Origin: CAZWTD01 sp964637345
GTDB taxonomy: Bacteria; Patescibacteriota; Patescibacteriia; HK-STAS-PATE-3
DNA: 28,429 nucleotides
Reading direction: 5' to 3'
NCBI GenBank assembly: GCA_964637345.1
Contig: CAZWTD010000016.1
Location: 1 to 28,429, forward strand
Shown in pieces: positions 1 to 8,425 of the stretch. The stretch's first letter is position 1. Every line of letters begins with the position of its first letter. A model generated the notes under the pieces. The model had not been told where the DNA came from. It saw only the letters and a program-made list of their open reading frames with translations, and made no database searches. A program made the translations under genes and the position numbers.

Positions 1-866
1 CCGAGCTCAACGCCCGCCCAAACATCGCGGCGCGGGGCAACCCGGAAATACAGATGTTCGTTCTTATACCGAACAACTTGATGGAGGTAAACATTATACG
101 GAAGATTGATTTTATTGAGCTTCACGAGAAGTTGTTTTAGGGCCGCCGCGAAGGCAAGACGCTCTCGGTCACTGAGGAGACTTACGTTATCAACGTGCCG
201 CTTTGGGAAAAGCCAAGCTTCGTAGTTGTATGAAGATGCGTAAGGAGCCTCGACGAAGACCTCGGCGTCGGAGTGGATAAGACGAGGACTTTTTGCTTCC
301 CGCTTCATTAAATCGCAATAGTAGCAACGACCGTAGCGGATTTGGTATTCTTCGGCCCGGCGGAGTTTTTCGAGTACGTGGGGCGGAAGGAAATTCGTTG
401 CGAAGATCTGGGAATGAGCGTGGTCAATTGAGGCCCCGGCGCGGCCGCCGTTGTTCTTAAAGACCATGATGTACTGAATTTTGCTATCTTTTGAAAGCTC
501 GCGGACTCGGTCGCCGTACACCTTAATCAGTTGGGCGATGTGCTCAACCGGCAGTTCGGCCAGTTCAACGTCGTGTTCCGGCGTTTCGATAATAACTTCC
601 TGATCGCCGTATGCTCTTGGGTTGTCTTTTGAAACGACCGGAAAGATATTTTTAATTGCCCGAATGCTCCATGGTTTTACCCCGGGGCGCTTGTAGGTTG
701 AGACAATGTTTAACTTTGACTCGTTATCCGGACAGAATGGGCAGTTCGGTTTATGGACGGGCGGAGGAACAAGATGCTGTTGAAAATCATGCGGTCGCTT
801 GTTTCGGCTCGGCGCAATAATAACGACGCGATTATGGATATAGTCCTGACGGATTTCAGATTTCAT
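1..866 (-). CDS. galT: Galactose-1-phosphate uridylyltransferase (GalT), 3' end cut by window edge
   Basis: I translated this gene from its ATG at 864-866; 288 codons are visible before the window ends. The protein is a HIT-fold nucleotidyl transferase: GalT exchanges UMP between UDP-glucose and galactose-1-phosphate. Visible features are a CPFC pair near residues 42-45 and CYYC near 181-184 (likely metal ligands), and the active-site segment NNGGRAGASIDHAHSQ near 138-153. The HAHSQ motif corresponds to the HPH-x-Q motif of GalT, and its second His is the uridylylated residue in the family. The reading ends at AGVEL, about where the family's glycine- and Asn-rich C-terminal motif begins. Its start overlaps the end of the upstream glycogen synthase gene by 11 bases, so it is probably translationally coupled and the last visible gene of the alpha-glucan operon. 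A related ADP-glucose/Glc-1-P transferase activity cannot be excluded from sequence. Confidence 0.85.
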   Translation of the reverse strand, partial: MKSEIRQDYIHNRVVIIAPSRNKRPHDFQQHLVPPPVHKPNCPFCPDNESKLNIVSTYKRPGVKPWSIRAIKNIFPVVSKDNPRAYGDQEVIIETPEHDVELAELPVEHIAQLIKVYGDRVRELSKDSKIQYIMVFKNNGGRAGASIDHAHSQIFATNFLPPHVLEKLRRAEEYQIRYGRCYYCDLMKREAKSPRLIHSDAEVFVEAPYASSYNYEAWLFPKRHVDNVSLLSDRERLAFAAALKQLLVKLNKINLPYNVYLHQVVRYKNEHLYFRVAPRRDVWAGVEL

Positions 867-2343
867 GTTCACGATGATTTTGCGTTACGGCGTTGGTGTA
901 GAGATTGAGATACTTTCGACTAGATTCATCCCAGGAGAAGTCGCTTAGCATATCTCGCTTCGCAAGTTCAGACCACGCAGCCTGGTCTTTGTAGAGTGTT
1001 AAGGCCCGTTCGACTGCCGCGCTGAGCCCTTCGGCCGAGTATTCCTCAAAGGAGAATCCCCGCCCGCTCTGCCCCGTATATTCCGGTACCGTATCAACGA
1101 GACCGCCGGTTGCCCGGACGATGGGAATTGTACCATATCGCATCGCAATCATCTGCCCGAGGCCGCAAGGTTCAAAACGTGAGGGCATTAAGAAGCAGTC
1201 CGAGCCGGCGTAGATAAGTTGGGCGAAGTTTGCGTCGAACCCAATTTTTGTAAAAACTGATTTGGGATATTTTTGCGCTGCGGCTAGGGCAATATCCTGA
1301 AATTCATTCATTCCGCTTCCAAGAATAATCAACTGCGCTCCCCGTTCGACGAGTCGATCAATATTCGCCCCGACGAGGTCCATTCCTTTTTGGTCGGTTA
1401 GTCGCCCGACAAAGCCAAAGAGCGGCGTGTCTTGATCAACGGTTAAGCCGCACTGTTGTTGGAGTGCGAGTTTATTCTCAGCCTTTCGATGTAACGAATC
1501 AGCATCGAAGCGAGCCGGAATGGCGGGGTCGGTTGATGGGTTAAAGCGGTCGACATCGATACCGTTAAGTATTCCCGACAACCGGTCACGTCGTTGTGTA
1601 AGAACTGCATCAAGCCCGTCGCCATATTCGGGCGTGAGAATTTCTTTCGCGTATTGTGGACTTACCGTATTCACGAAATCCGCAGTTCGAATGCCAAGAC
1701 TCATGAGATTCATATCGCGTCCGTCTTGGCGCTCTCCAAGCGCCGGGTGATCGGCGACCGTCAGTCCGGTAAAGCGAAGAATATCCTCGGCATTCCATCG
1801 TCCCTGGTTCGCGAGGTTGTGGATCGTGAAGAGCGTTGCAGCTCGTTTTCGCTCTGGGTTTAGGCGCTCGGACCGCTGGAGAAGAAGCGGAATCATACCT
1901 GTATGCCAGTCGTGGCAATGAAGGATATCCACATCAGGCATAAGGTGAGGGGCGACTTGAACTGCCGCAAGGCTGAAGAAGAGAAACCGTTCGAACTCCA
2001 CAAATTGGTTAACAAAAGCGCTGGCATCGAAGTAGATGCGCTCCCCACCAAAGAAACGTTCATTGTCCAGAAAATAGACTGGGACATCGCCAGCCGGGAG
2101 CCTTCCTTCAAGTACGCGAACTGTTTCTTCTCCACTCGGAAGCGAAACGGGAAAAGTAAATTTTTCAGTCATCGGAACCGTGCTTGGATCGATTGTACCG
2201 TAGCGCGGCATGAGAATTCTCGCGTCGATCCCTTGGCGCTGCAGCGCAATCGGTAGAGCGCCGACAACATCAGCGAGTCCGCCGACTTTGGCGAATGGAG
2301 TCACTTCTGAAGCAACGAAGAGGACGGATAGAGGTTTAGACAT
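856..2343 (-). CDS. glgA: Glycogen/starch synthase, GT5 family (copy 1)
   Basis: This is a 495-residue GT-B glycosyltransferase that extends alpha-1,4-glucan from ADP- or UDP-glucose. The N-terminal KVGGLADVVGALP motif is the nucleotide-sugar/glucan loop of GT5. HCHDWHTG near 150 and the C-terminal PSRFEPCGLGQM (EX7E-type) motif are also typical. I chose the ATG at 2341-2343 (protein starts MSKPLSVLFVASE) over an in-frame start eight codons upstream. It matches the usual GlgA N-terminus and overlaps the preceding kinase gene by only 8 bases. The gene is the ninth of the operon and precedes galT. A second GT5 gene lies at 6935-8425 in the same transcript, and the two are clearly diverged, so they may differ in donor or acceptor preference (inference). 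Confidence 0.93.
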   Translation of the reverse strand: MSKPLSVLFVASEVTPFAKVGGLADVVGALPIALQRQGIDARILMPRYGTIDPSTVPMTEKFTFPVSLPSGEETVRVLEGRLPAGDVPVYFLDNERFFGGERIYFDASAFVNQFVEFERFLFFSLAAVQVAPHLMPDVDILHCHDWHTGMIPLLLQRSERLNPERKRAATLFTIHNLANQGRWNAEDILRFTGLTVADHPALGERQDGRDMNLMSLGIRTADFVNTVSPQYAKEILTPEYGDGLDAVLTQRRDRLSGILNGIDVDRFNPSTDPAIPARFDADSLHRKAENKLALQQQCGLTVDQDTPLFGFVGRLTDQKGMDLVGANIDRLVERGAQLIILGSGMNEFQDIALAAAQKYPKSVFTKIGFDANFAQLIYAGSDCFLMPSRFEPCGLGQMIAMRYGTIPIVRATGGLVDTVPEYTGQSGRGFSFEEYSAEGLSAAVERALTLYKDQAAWSELAKRDMLSDFSWDESSRKYLNLYTNAVTQNHREHEI

Positions 2344-3265
2344 AAGCGGTTTGAACATCAAGATCAAGAAGATAGGTGACGAGCGAGCGGGCGTTTGGAT
2401 CCTGCGCGCCGTAGCTCTCTAAAGTTGTAGCGCAGACGTCAAGGATCGTCTCCGTTAGGCTGACCGGGAGATCCCTATGAACGGACCGACGCCGGGAAAG
2501 TGGACTAGCGGCTAGGTAGGCGTGAAGAAATTTTTTACGTAGCCGTTGTCGAAGAACGGACGACAGGCGCCCACGCGTCATGGCGTCTGTATGGATAAGG
2601 AAAGTTGCAATATCCGCGGCCGGAGAACTTCGTCGGCTGAGGGTAAAGTCAATAACGCTAATATGTTTTTGGCGATCGAAAAGGATATTGCTCGCTTGGA
2701 AGTCGCCGTGGGTGAGGACGCGCTGGTGAGGGTACCCCTTGTCGTGAATACCCTTGAGCAATGTGAGGGCGGGTTGGTGAAAAAGCGGGGCCCGCTGTCT
2801 GATTCGTCGAAGGCAGCGCAGCGTATGGCGGCGCTCCCCTGCTCGGGAGTCGACGTGGAGACTCTTTGGTGCTGGGCTTGAGTGAATTGCGGCAAGGAGT
2901 TTTCCGATTTTTGGGAGCAGCGGGCTTAGGGCTTGTTCCGTGAGCGGCAGAGTTCGAAGTGTTTGCCCCGGCAACTCCTCGTAAAGGACGAATCGGGATT
3001 TTGGTCGGTAGAGAAGAACACTCGGAACACGTAGGCCGCGCCGCTGAAGCGCTCGAGCAACGTCAGCCGCCGTTTTTGGCCAACAATTTGATCGCAGCTG
3101 AACGTGGATTGTTGGTCGCCCGCGCAAAATGACGTCGTAACGAGCTAGCCGGCTTGAAGCCGAGAAGGCGGACAGGCGTTTTTCAGCTACCGTGTCGACC
3201 TGACGTCCGTGAATTGTGAGTTTGCGTATTTCGGAAACAAGTGTTGGCATGCGTTGAAGGGTCAT
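2336..3265 (-). CDS. APH-fold small-molecule kinase (copy 1)
   Basis: This 309-residue protein has the aminoglycoside phosphotransferase/choline kinase fold. Brenner's motif HGDFQASN lies near residues 186-193 (catalytic Asp about 188), and the metal-binding IDF is near 205-207, where the usual DFG is DFT. An SPAADIATFL segment follows, as in the family. The chosen ATG at 3263-3265 overlaps the stop of the upstream paralogous kinase by 4 bases (ATGA). An in-frame extension further upstream lies wholly inside that gene and was rejected. The substrate cannot be read from sequence. The alpha-glucan operon makes a sugar kinase (maltokinase-like, glucosamine- or hexose-kinase-like) more plausible than antibiotic resistance, but this is inference from context. 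The N-terminal lobe is Arg-rich and poorly conserved, with no obvious glycine loop. Confidence 0.8.
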   Translation of the reverse strand: MTLQRMPTLVSEIRKLTIHGRQVDTVAEKRLSAFSASSRLARYDVILRGRPTIHVQLRSNCWPKTAADVARALQRRGLRVPSVLLYRPKSRFVLYEELPGQTLRTLPLTEQALSPLLPKIGKLLAAIHSSPAPKSLHVDSRAGERRHTLRCLRRIRQRAPLFHQPALTLLKGIHDKGYPHQRVLTHGDFQASNILFDRQKHISVIDFTLSRRSSPAADIATFLIHTDAMTRGRLSSVLRQRLRKKFLHAYLAASPLSRRRSVHRDLPVSLTETILDVCATTLESYGAQDPNARSLVTYLLDLDVQTAYV

Positions 3266-4281
3266 GAATCGAGAAGTTGCTGAGCTTTTTGGAAGATAGA
3301 TCGGAGGAGTGCGGTATTCTTTTGAATAGGTTGAGTAGAGACGAGGTAGGCTGCAGCTTGGATGAGCCACCACGCGCGGTAACTTTGGTAGCTCTTTTGT
3401 TCGAGGGTATTTCGGGGTTCCCAGAACCCTCGGTCGTACGCAGTGATGAAGACCGTATTGAGTTCTTGTGTTCTAATGACCGGGAGTTTACCGCGATCGC
3501 CGATGAGTTCGAGCTGACTTACGAAGCTCGCAAGATCAAGCAGTGGGTCGGCTTGGAGAGCGTTGCCGAAATCGATAATGGTTAAGCCCCCGGAGCGGAT
3601 AAGGATATTATACGGGGTAAAGTCGCCGTGGACGAGTCGGAACGCTTTTCGCCGCTTGTCCCAAGCCTGAACCATCCGCGATTCTAGGGCGTCAAGCAGG
3701 GGTAGTTTTGAACGAATCCAGGGCAGCTTTGTACGAAGAAAGTCCTGTCGAAAGTAGCCAAGATCATCCTGAATTCGACGTTTTGTCCAATGAATCGGCC
3801 CCCGGAGACGAAGGCGGTGGAGGCGACTAAGCGCTTTTGCACTTTCTTTGATGTAGAGAAGCTGACGGGTCCGAGATACCGCAGGGAGCACACTGGAAAG
3901 CGAGCGCCCAGGACTGCTTTCATACAGGAAGAGTCGGAGCGATCGGTCATAGCCGAGCGGGCGCGGGACCTGAATCGACCCGTGATCGAATCGGTGATGA
4001 TGGAGGAGGCGAAGCGTTGCGTCGGCTACGCGTAATTCTTCAAGCCGATGCCGACTCGGGACATTACCCCGAATCGTACGCTCAATAGGCGCAGATCCTT
4101 GTTGCCGAAAGCGGAGCGTATATTTCAGCGCGCGCTTAAAACGTTCCCGGCCGATTTCGAGAATTCGAATTGATTCGAGCGGTAGTTTGGGAAGACGAAA
4201 ACGGCGCGCCTTAGCTCGGAAGAACCGGCTTAGGTACGTCGTATTCGTAATTCGGGTCAGGGTGTGGCTCCCCCGGGCCAT
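3262..4281 (-). CDS. APH-fold small-molecule kinase (copy 2)
   Basis: This 339-residue kinase-like protein is paralogous to the downstream gene. It has a basic N-terminal lobe (about residues 20-60), then the catalytic segment LVHGDFTPYNILI near 216-228 with catalytic Asp about 220, and the metal site TIIDFGNA near 234-241 with an intact DFG. LLDLASF follows, as in APH/maltokinase-like proteins. It begins 6 bases after the stop of the UVR-tailed GH57 gene and overlaps the next kinase by 4 bases, so the pair is co-translated. The two kinases sit between GH57 and glycogen synthase genes, which suggests phosphorylation of a sugar released from or fed into the glucan (inference). No signal peptide or membrane segment is seen. 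Confidence 0.82.
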   Translation of the reverse strand: MARGSHTLTRITNTTYLSRFFRAKARRFRLPKLPLESIRILEIGRERFKRALKYTLRFRQQGSAPIERTIRGNVPSRHRLEELRVADATLRLLHHHRFDHGSIQVPRPLGYDRSLRLFLYESSPGRSLSSVLPAVSRTRQLLYIKESAKALSRLHRLRLRGPIHWTKRRIQDDLGYFRQDFLRTKLPWIRSKLPLLDALESRMVQAWDKRRKAFRLVHGDFTPYNILIRSGGLTIIDFGNALQADPLLDLASFVSQLELIGDRGKLPVIRTQELNTVFITAYDRGFWEPRNTLEQKSYQSYRAWWLIQAAAYLVSTQPIQKNTALLRSIFQKAQQLLDS

Positions 4282-4287
4282 GGGTAA

Positions 4288-5664
4288 TTAGGATGAGTGC
4301 TCGCTCTTCTCGCGTTGGTATTTTTCCAGCTCTTTAATACGGTCGCGAAGCTGGGCCGCACGTTCGTACTCTTCCCGTGAGACAACAGAGGCAATTTCCT
4401 TTCGGAGATTCTCGATGATTTTTTGGATTTCGGCCGGAGGCAATTCCGGAAGTCCTTCATCGGTTCGCTGTCGAATTTCTTCATCCTCTTGTTTCGAGAG
4501 TGCTTCGACGAGTCCGGTCCGCTGCCATTCAAATCCGGTGAAGACGATCGTGCGATAGAGATGCTCGGCCTCTTTTCGTTCAGCCTCGGTTGCCCCAGGG
4601 GCCGTTGCGACCACATCATTCAACTCTTTTGCGCCCGCCTCGATCATTTCTAGGCTCCACCACGGCTTGGCCGAAGCCCACCAGAATTGATCGGAGTGAA
4701 TGGCTCGGTCGAGTGCTTCGCGGACTTTAGGAAAGCGCGGATCCTTCGAATCCGATCGATGGACAACGTCGATAGCAAGATCGACCAACTTCCACTGATC
4801 TTCGTGAATCGTGTTTCCCGGGTCAAGCCAACGAGCAAAGGGAGCATTTTTTTCTAAGTCCTTTTCCATGAGTGCCCAGGTGGAAGGAAGCGGGGTAATC
4901 GGGGTTGTCTCAGGGAAGAGTTTTTTCAGATCAGAAATTTGAATCGTTTTAAGTTCCTTCGAGGCGAACATTTCCCCGAGTAGGTGCTCCATCCCCGGAC
5001 GATGGTGTCCGAAGGTTTCTCCATCCATGGCGGTCAGCATGTATTCGTTACGTTGTAGCCGATCGCCGAGTCCCTGGATGAGAAGATTACCGGTTCCGAG
5101 CTGCCCGGAAAGGATCTTGTAACTCATTCGCCGTTCGCGGAAGTAGATCGAGAAATCGTCGAGGCCCTCGATCGTGTATCGTTTTGCGTAATCGAGTTGT
5201 CCGAGCTCGCGCGAAAAGGAAAGTTCGTCAACGATAATCCATTCGTAGCCGAGCTCCTTGACGATTTTCGCAACATCGACCGAGAAAGCCATTTCCGGCG
5301 GAAAGAATCCCCGGGGTTTGAACAGGTCGCCAAAATATTTCCGAAGCGTTGCTTCGTTCAAACGAATTTGACGGATAACTTCATCTTTGGGAATTTTTGG
5401 AAGGAGCGGGTGGTATTTAGCGGATCCCGTGAGTTCAATTTGTCCTCGTTCCAAGAGGAAGCGGATATCGTCAATGACATCCTGGCAGTCATTTTTTTCG
5501 AGAAGCTCAACGAGCACAGCGCTGATGTTCAGGGTTAACTTCGCGTTCGGCGCCAGCTTAAGTTCAGCGAGTATTTTTCGGTAGGACTCCTCGGTGACCC
5601 GCTTCACCCAATACGGCTTTTGCGTTGGAGGCTGGTAAATATGGAGAAAATTTGCCCAATACAT
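4288..5664 (-). CDS. GH57 glycoside hydrolase with C-terminal UVR motif
   Basis: This 458-residue protein is a GH57 (beta/alpha)7-barrel enzyme acting on alpha-glucans: amylase, 4-alpha-glucanotransferase or branching type. The family's blocks are present: LHIYQPP at 7-13, RGQIELTGSAKYHPLLP near 73-89, GFFPPEMAFS near 119-128 with the expected nucleophile Glu124, and AMDGETFGHH near 212-221 with the expected acid/base Asp214. The last 50 residues are different. After an acidic linker, residues about 412-447 read as a UvrB/UvrC-type UVR helical hairpin (EEYERAAQLRDRIKELEKY). That motif is best known from UvrB/UvrC and the Clp adaptors McsA/ClpC. The 44-base gap to the preceding GH57 gene contains no Shine-Dalgarno site. 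The next gene starts 6 bases after the stop. The UVR tail is clear; its role here is unknown. Confidence 0.88.
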   Translation of the reverse strand: MYWANFLHIYQPPTQKPYWVKRVTEESYRKILAELKLAPNAKLTLNISAVLVELLEKNDCQDVIDDIRFLLERGQIELTGSAKYHPLLPKIPKDEVIRQIRLNEATLRKYFGDLFKPRGFFPPEMAFSVDVAKIVKELGYEWIIVDELSFSRELGQLDYAKRYTIEGLDDFSIYFRERRMSYKILSGQLGTGNLLIQGLGDRLQRNEYMLTAMDGETFGHHRPGMEHLLGEMFASKELKTIQISDLKKLFPETTPITPLPSTWALMEKDLEKNAPFARWLDPGNTIHEDQWKLVDLAIDVVHRSDSKDPRFPKVREALDRAIHSDQFWWASAKPWWSLEMIEAGAKELNDVVATAPGATEAERKEAEHLYRTIVFTGFEWQRTGLVEALSKQEDEEIRQRTDEGLPELPPAEIQKIIENLRKEIASVVSREEYERAAQLRDRIKELEKYQREKSEHSS

Positions 5665-5708
5665 AGTCAGAGGTCGGAAAGAAATGAAGGATTAGTTGAA
5701 GAGTAGCG

Positions 5709-6938
5709 TTACCGTTTCGGGGCGTCAATCCGTTCGCCACCCAGATATTTTACGGATTGCGTTGCTGCGCTGTAGACTTCGCGTCGTCGTTGCGCCTCGC
5801 CGGAGTCCTGCCATTCTCGAGCAAGTTTCGAAATCCGGTCGGCGAGCTCAGCGATTTCAACCCGCTCCGTGTTGGGGAGGGTTTTGAGGGGTTCAATAAC
5901 CGCCTGAAATCGCCGGGCGGAAGCTTGGATAATTTCAACGCTCCACCACGGGGTAGCCGAGGCCCACCAGTATTGATCAGAGGCGAGAGCTTCATCAAGG
6001 AGGGGTCGCGCAGCTTCGTGCCCCTCTCCCGCTGTTTGTTCGTTGCGGAGCACGGCATCAATCACGAGCCGGCTGAGTGACCACTGGAGCTGATGAATTG
6101 GGTTTTCAGGGTGGTCCCAGAGCGGAAAAGGAACATTCGCTTCGAGGTCTTCAAGTCGAGTCGACCAGCTTGAGGGCCGGAGGTCGATGACGCGTTCAGT
6201 TTTTTCGTCTCGGATAAAATCACTCAGCGTCGTCATCGTGACTCGAGGGTCTGTCACAAGTCGCTCCCAAAGCTTGTCTGTTCCCGGCCGATGATGACCA
6301 AGATTTTCTCCATCAAACGCTGTGACGAGGGCGCGTTTTGCGTCAGGTTGAATCGTACGGAAGAATGATTCCGGATCGTCAGGAGGAGCGATGAAGGACA
6401 GATAGTCGCTCACATTACGATTTCGAAGAACGGTGAGAAAATCGAAAGGCGAAATGCGGGCACAGGTTGATCCGTCGTTTGGATCGGCGCTCGCGATCTC
6501 ATCGAGTGCGACCCAGGTAAAGCCAAGCTCGCGGAGTACGCTAATAACGTCAAGATTGACCGCCATCTCCGGAGCAAAGAATCCTTTTGGGGAATAGATT
6601 GATCCGAAAACCGCTCGATTTGTTTCTGTGTTGAGTTGGATTTGTCGGCGGACCTCAGGTAGCGGGAGAAGCGGAAGAATCGGATGGTATTTTGCGCTTC
6701 CGGTGAATTCAATTTGTCCCCGCTCGGCGAGCGTGCGAATCCCTGAAATGATATCGGTGTACCCGAGCCGTACGAGTTGTTCGGTCAGCGAAGCATTGAT
6801 ATTGAGCGTTATACGTACCCGGGGATTGCGCGTCAGAATATCAAGAATTGGCCGATAGCTTTCCCGAACAACCCGGTCAATAACGCGGGCATCCCAATGG
6901 GGTGGCTGGTAGACATGGAGCAGCGAGGCCCAAATCAT
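5709..6938 (-). CDS. GH57 glycoside hydrolase (copy without UVR tail)
   Basis: This 409-residue GH57 enzyme is a tandem paralog of the next gene downstream, collinear with it through the first 150 residues. The motifs are LLHVYQPP (6-13), RGQIEFTGSAKYHPILP (73-89), GFFAPEMAV (119-127, nucleophile Glu124) and AFDGENLGHH (207-216, acid/base Asp209). The SDQYWWASATPWWS segment near the C-terminus matches SDQFWWASAKPWWS in the paralog and may line the substrate cleft. It stops soon after that shared region and lacks a UVR motif. Its ATG overlaps the glycogen synthase stop by 4 bases. No signal peptide is present, so it should be cytosolic like the rest of the pathway. Whether it hydrolyses, branches or transfers glucan chains cannot be decided from sequence. 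Confidence 0.88.
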   Translation of the reverse strand: MIWASLLHVYQPPHWDARVIDRVVRESYRPILDILTRNPRVRITLNINASLTEQLVRLGYTDIISGIRTLAERGQIEFTGSAKYHPILPLLPLPEVRRQIQLNTETNRAVFGSIYSPKGFFAPEMAVNLDVISVLRELGFTWVALDEIASADPNDGSTCARISPFDFLTVLRNRNVSDYLSFIAPPDDPESFFRTIQPDAKRALVTAFDGENLGHHRPGTDKLWERLVTDPRVTMTTLSDFIRDEKTERVIDLRPSSWSTRLEDLEANVPFPLWDHPENPIHQLQWSLSRLVIDAVLRNEQTAGEGHEAARPLLDEALASDQYWWASATPWWSVEIIQASARRFQAVIEPLKTLPNTERVEIAELADRISKLAREWQDSGEAQRRREVYSAATQSVKYLGGERIDAPKR

Positions 6939-8425
6939 CGTTTGCGCTTTTTTTCAATAATCGGGCGTTCCGTATGTCGTCGGAGCGCAACTCGGTAGAG
7001 TTGGGAGTATTTTTTTGCGGGAAGCTCCCAGGAGTAGGAGGTCCGCATCGCACGCCACGTCAGATGCTCCCAAACCCTTGGATAACGGTAGGTTTCAAGA
7101 GCCCGAACAATAGCGATCAGGAAGTCTTCTTTCGTGTATTCGGAAAAAACGAAGCCAATACCACGCTCAGTTTTTGGATTAAAGTCCGTGATCGTGTCGG
7201 ATAAGCCCCCGGTTTCCCGCACAATTGGGATCGAGCCGTAGCGCAGGCTGATCATTTGCGATACGCCACACGGTTCGTAGCGCGATGGAAGCAGAAACAT
7301 GTCCGATCCGGCATAGGTTAAGGAGCCGACCTTTTCGGTGAATGGGGTTGTAAAGGCAACGCGTTTTGGATGCGCGCGGGCGAGTTTTTCGAAGAAGCGG
7401 ACGTATTCACGGTGGCCGCTTCCTACAATGACGAGCTGGAGAGGAAGGCGAACGAGCGTATTGGCAAGTTCACGGAGGAGGTCAAAACCTTTTTGTTCGG
7501 TTAGCCTGTTTACGACGCCGATAATCGGAACGTCAGCCTTTTGGTCAAGTCCGAATTTTTTCTGGAGCGCGACTTTGTTCAATCGTTTTTTATCAAGTCG
7601 ATTCCAGTCGTAATTAACCGGAATATGTTTATCGTACACTGGATTGTAGACGGTATAATCAATGCCGTTCACGATACCAAAGACGTCAGATTGTCGTTTT
7701 CGAAGAATCGGCTCAAGTCCTTGGCCAAACTCCGGGGTGAGAATTTCTTGAGCGTAGCGGACGCTAACAGTATTAATGACGTCAGCGTTGAGAATGGCGC
7801 GCTTCGCAAAGTTGACGTAGGGCAGGCGACTCGGCGTTTCGCTTGGACCGTTTTTTCCTTCATCCTGCTGACGCGGCGGAACCTTCCACCAATCGGTGCC
7901 GAATTGGAAGGGAAGGTTATGAATCGTATAGACGGTCGCGAGCGAACGGAGAGAGGCGTCCCGTTTAAATTTTGTTCGGAGAAGGTTTGGAATAAGCCCT
8001 GTATGCCAGTCGTGGCAGTGGACAATGTCAGCTTTCCAATGTCCGGCCTTTAAAAAGCGCAGTACCGCACGATTGAAGAACATGAAGCGGAGGTTGTCGT
8101 CAGGGTAGCCATACAATTTCGAATGGCGCCCGAAGAGTTCATGATTTGCGACGAAAAAGATCGGAATATTTGGTGCTAATTCCCCTTTTAGGAATTTTGC
8201 GGAATAACTTGTTGCTCCGATGACGATGCGAATGCGCTCCCCAATTGGTTCAAGGCGGAGCGACTGCTGCTTCATGAATCCGTAGAAGGGCATGATCGCA
8301 GCGACTGAGTGGCCCTGGGCCGCTAGCTCTTTCGGGAGCGCCGCAGAGACATCAGCCAAGCCGCCAGTTTTCGCAAAGGGGGCGATTTCGGCCGACACAT
8401 TCAGAATGGCGAGTTTCCGTTTCAT
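6935..8425 (-). CDS. glgA: Glycogen/starch synthase, GT5 family (copy 2)
   Basis: This 496-residue GT5 glycogen synthase begins MKRKLAILNVSAEIAPFAKTGGLADV; KTGGL is the canonical nucleotide-sugar/glucan motif. DIVHCHDWHTGLIPNLL near 133-149 and the C-terminal PSRYEPCGVSQMISLRYG segment (EX7E-type Glu pair) are conserved. VNRLTEQKGFDLL marks the start of the second Rossmann domain. It overlaps GH15 upstream and GH57 downstream by 4 bases each (ATGA). Its middle differs markedly from the other GT5 gene at 856-2343, with an extra loop near residues 185-200 rich in Gln, Lys and Pro. They are therefore old paralogs rather than a recent duplication. Co-transcription with a GH15 and two GH57 enzymes supports a role in building a storage or structural alpha-glucan. 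Confidence 0.94.
   Translation of the reverse strand: MKRKLAILNVSAEIAPFAKTGGLADVSAALPKELAAQGHSVAAIMPFYGFMKQQSLRLEPIGERIRIVIGATSYSAKFLKGELAPNIPIFFVANHELFGRHSKLYGYPDDNLRFMFFNRAVLRFLKAGHWKADIVHCHDWHTGLIPNLLRTKFKRDASLRSLATVYTIHNLPFQFGTDWWKVPPRQQDEGKNGPSETPSRLPYVNFAKRAILNADVINTVSVRYAQEILTPEFGQGLEPILRKRQSDVFGIVNGIDYTVYNPVYDKHIPVNYDWNRLDKKRLNKVALQKKFGLDQKADVPIIGVVNRLTEQKGFDLLRELANTLVRLPLQLVIVGSGHREYVRFFEKLARAHPKRVAFTTPFTEKVGSLTYAGSDMFLLPSRYEPCGVSQMISLRYGSIPIVRETGGLSDTITDFNPKTERGIGFVFSEYTKEDFLIAIVRALETYRYPRVWEHLTWRAMRTSYSWELPAKKYSQLYRVALRRHTERPIIEKKRKR

Noticed and set aside
2336..4281. Aminoglycoside resistance genes
   Set aside because: The fold is shared with many small-molecule kinases, and the operon context points to sugar metabolism rather than resistance.
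7541..8053. 170-codon plus-strand open frame
   Set aside because: It lies opposite the well-conserved glycogen synthase core and has no recognisable protein features.
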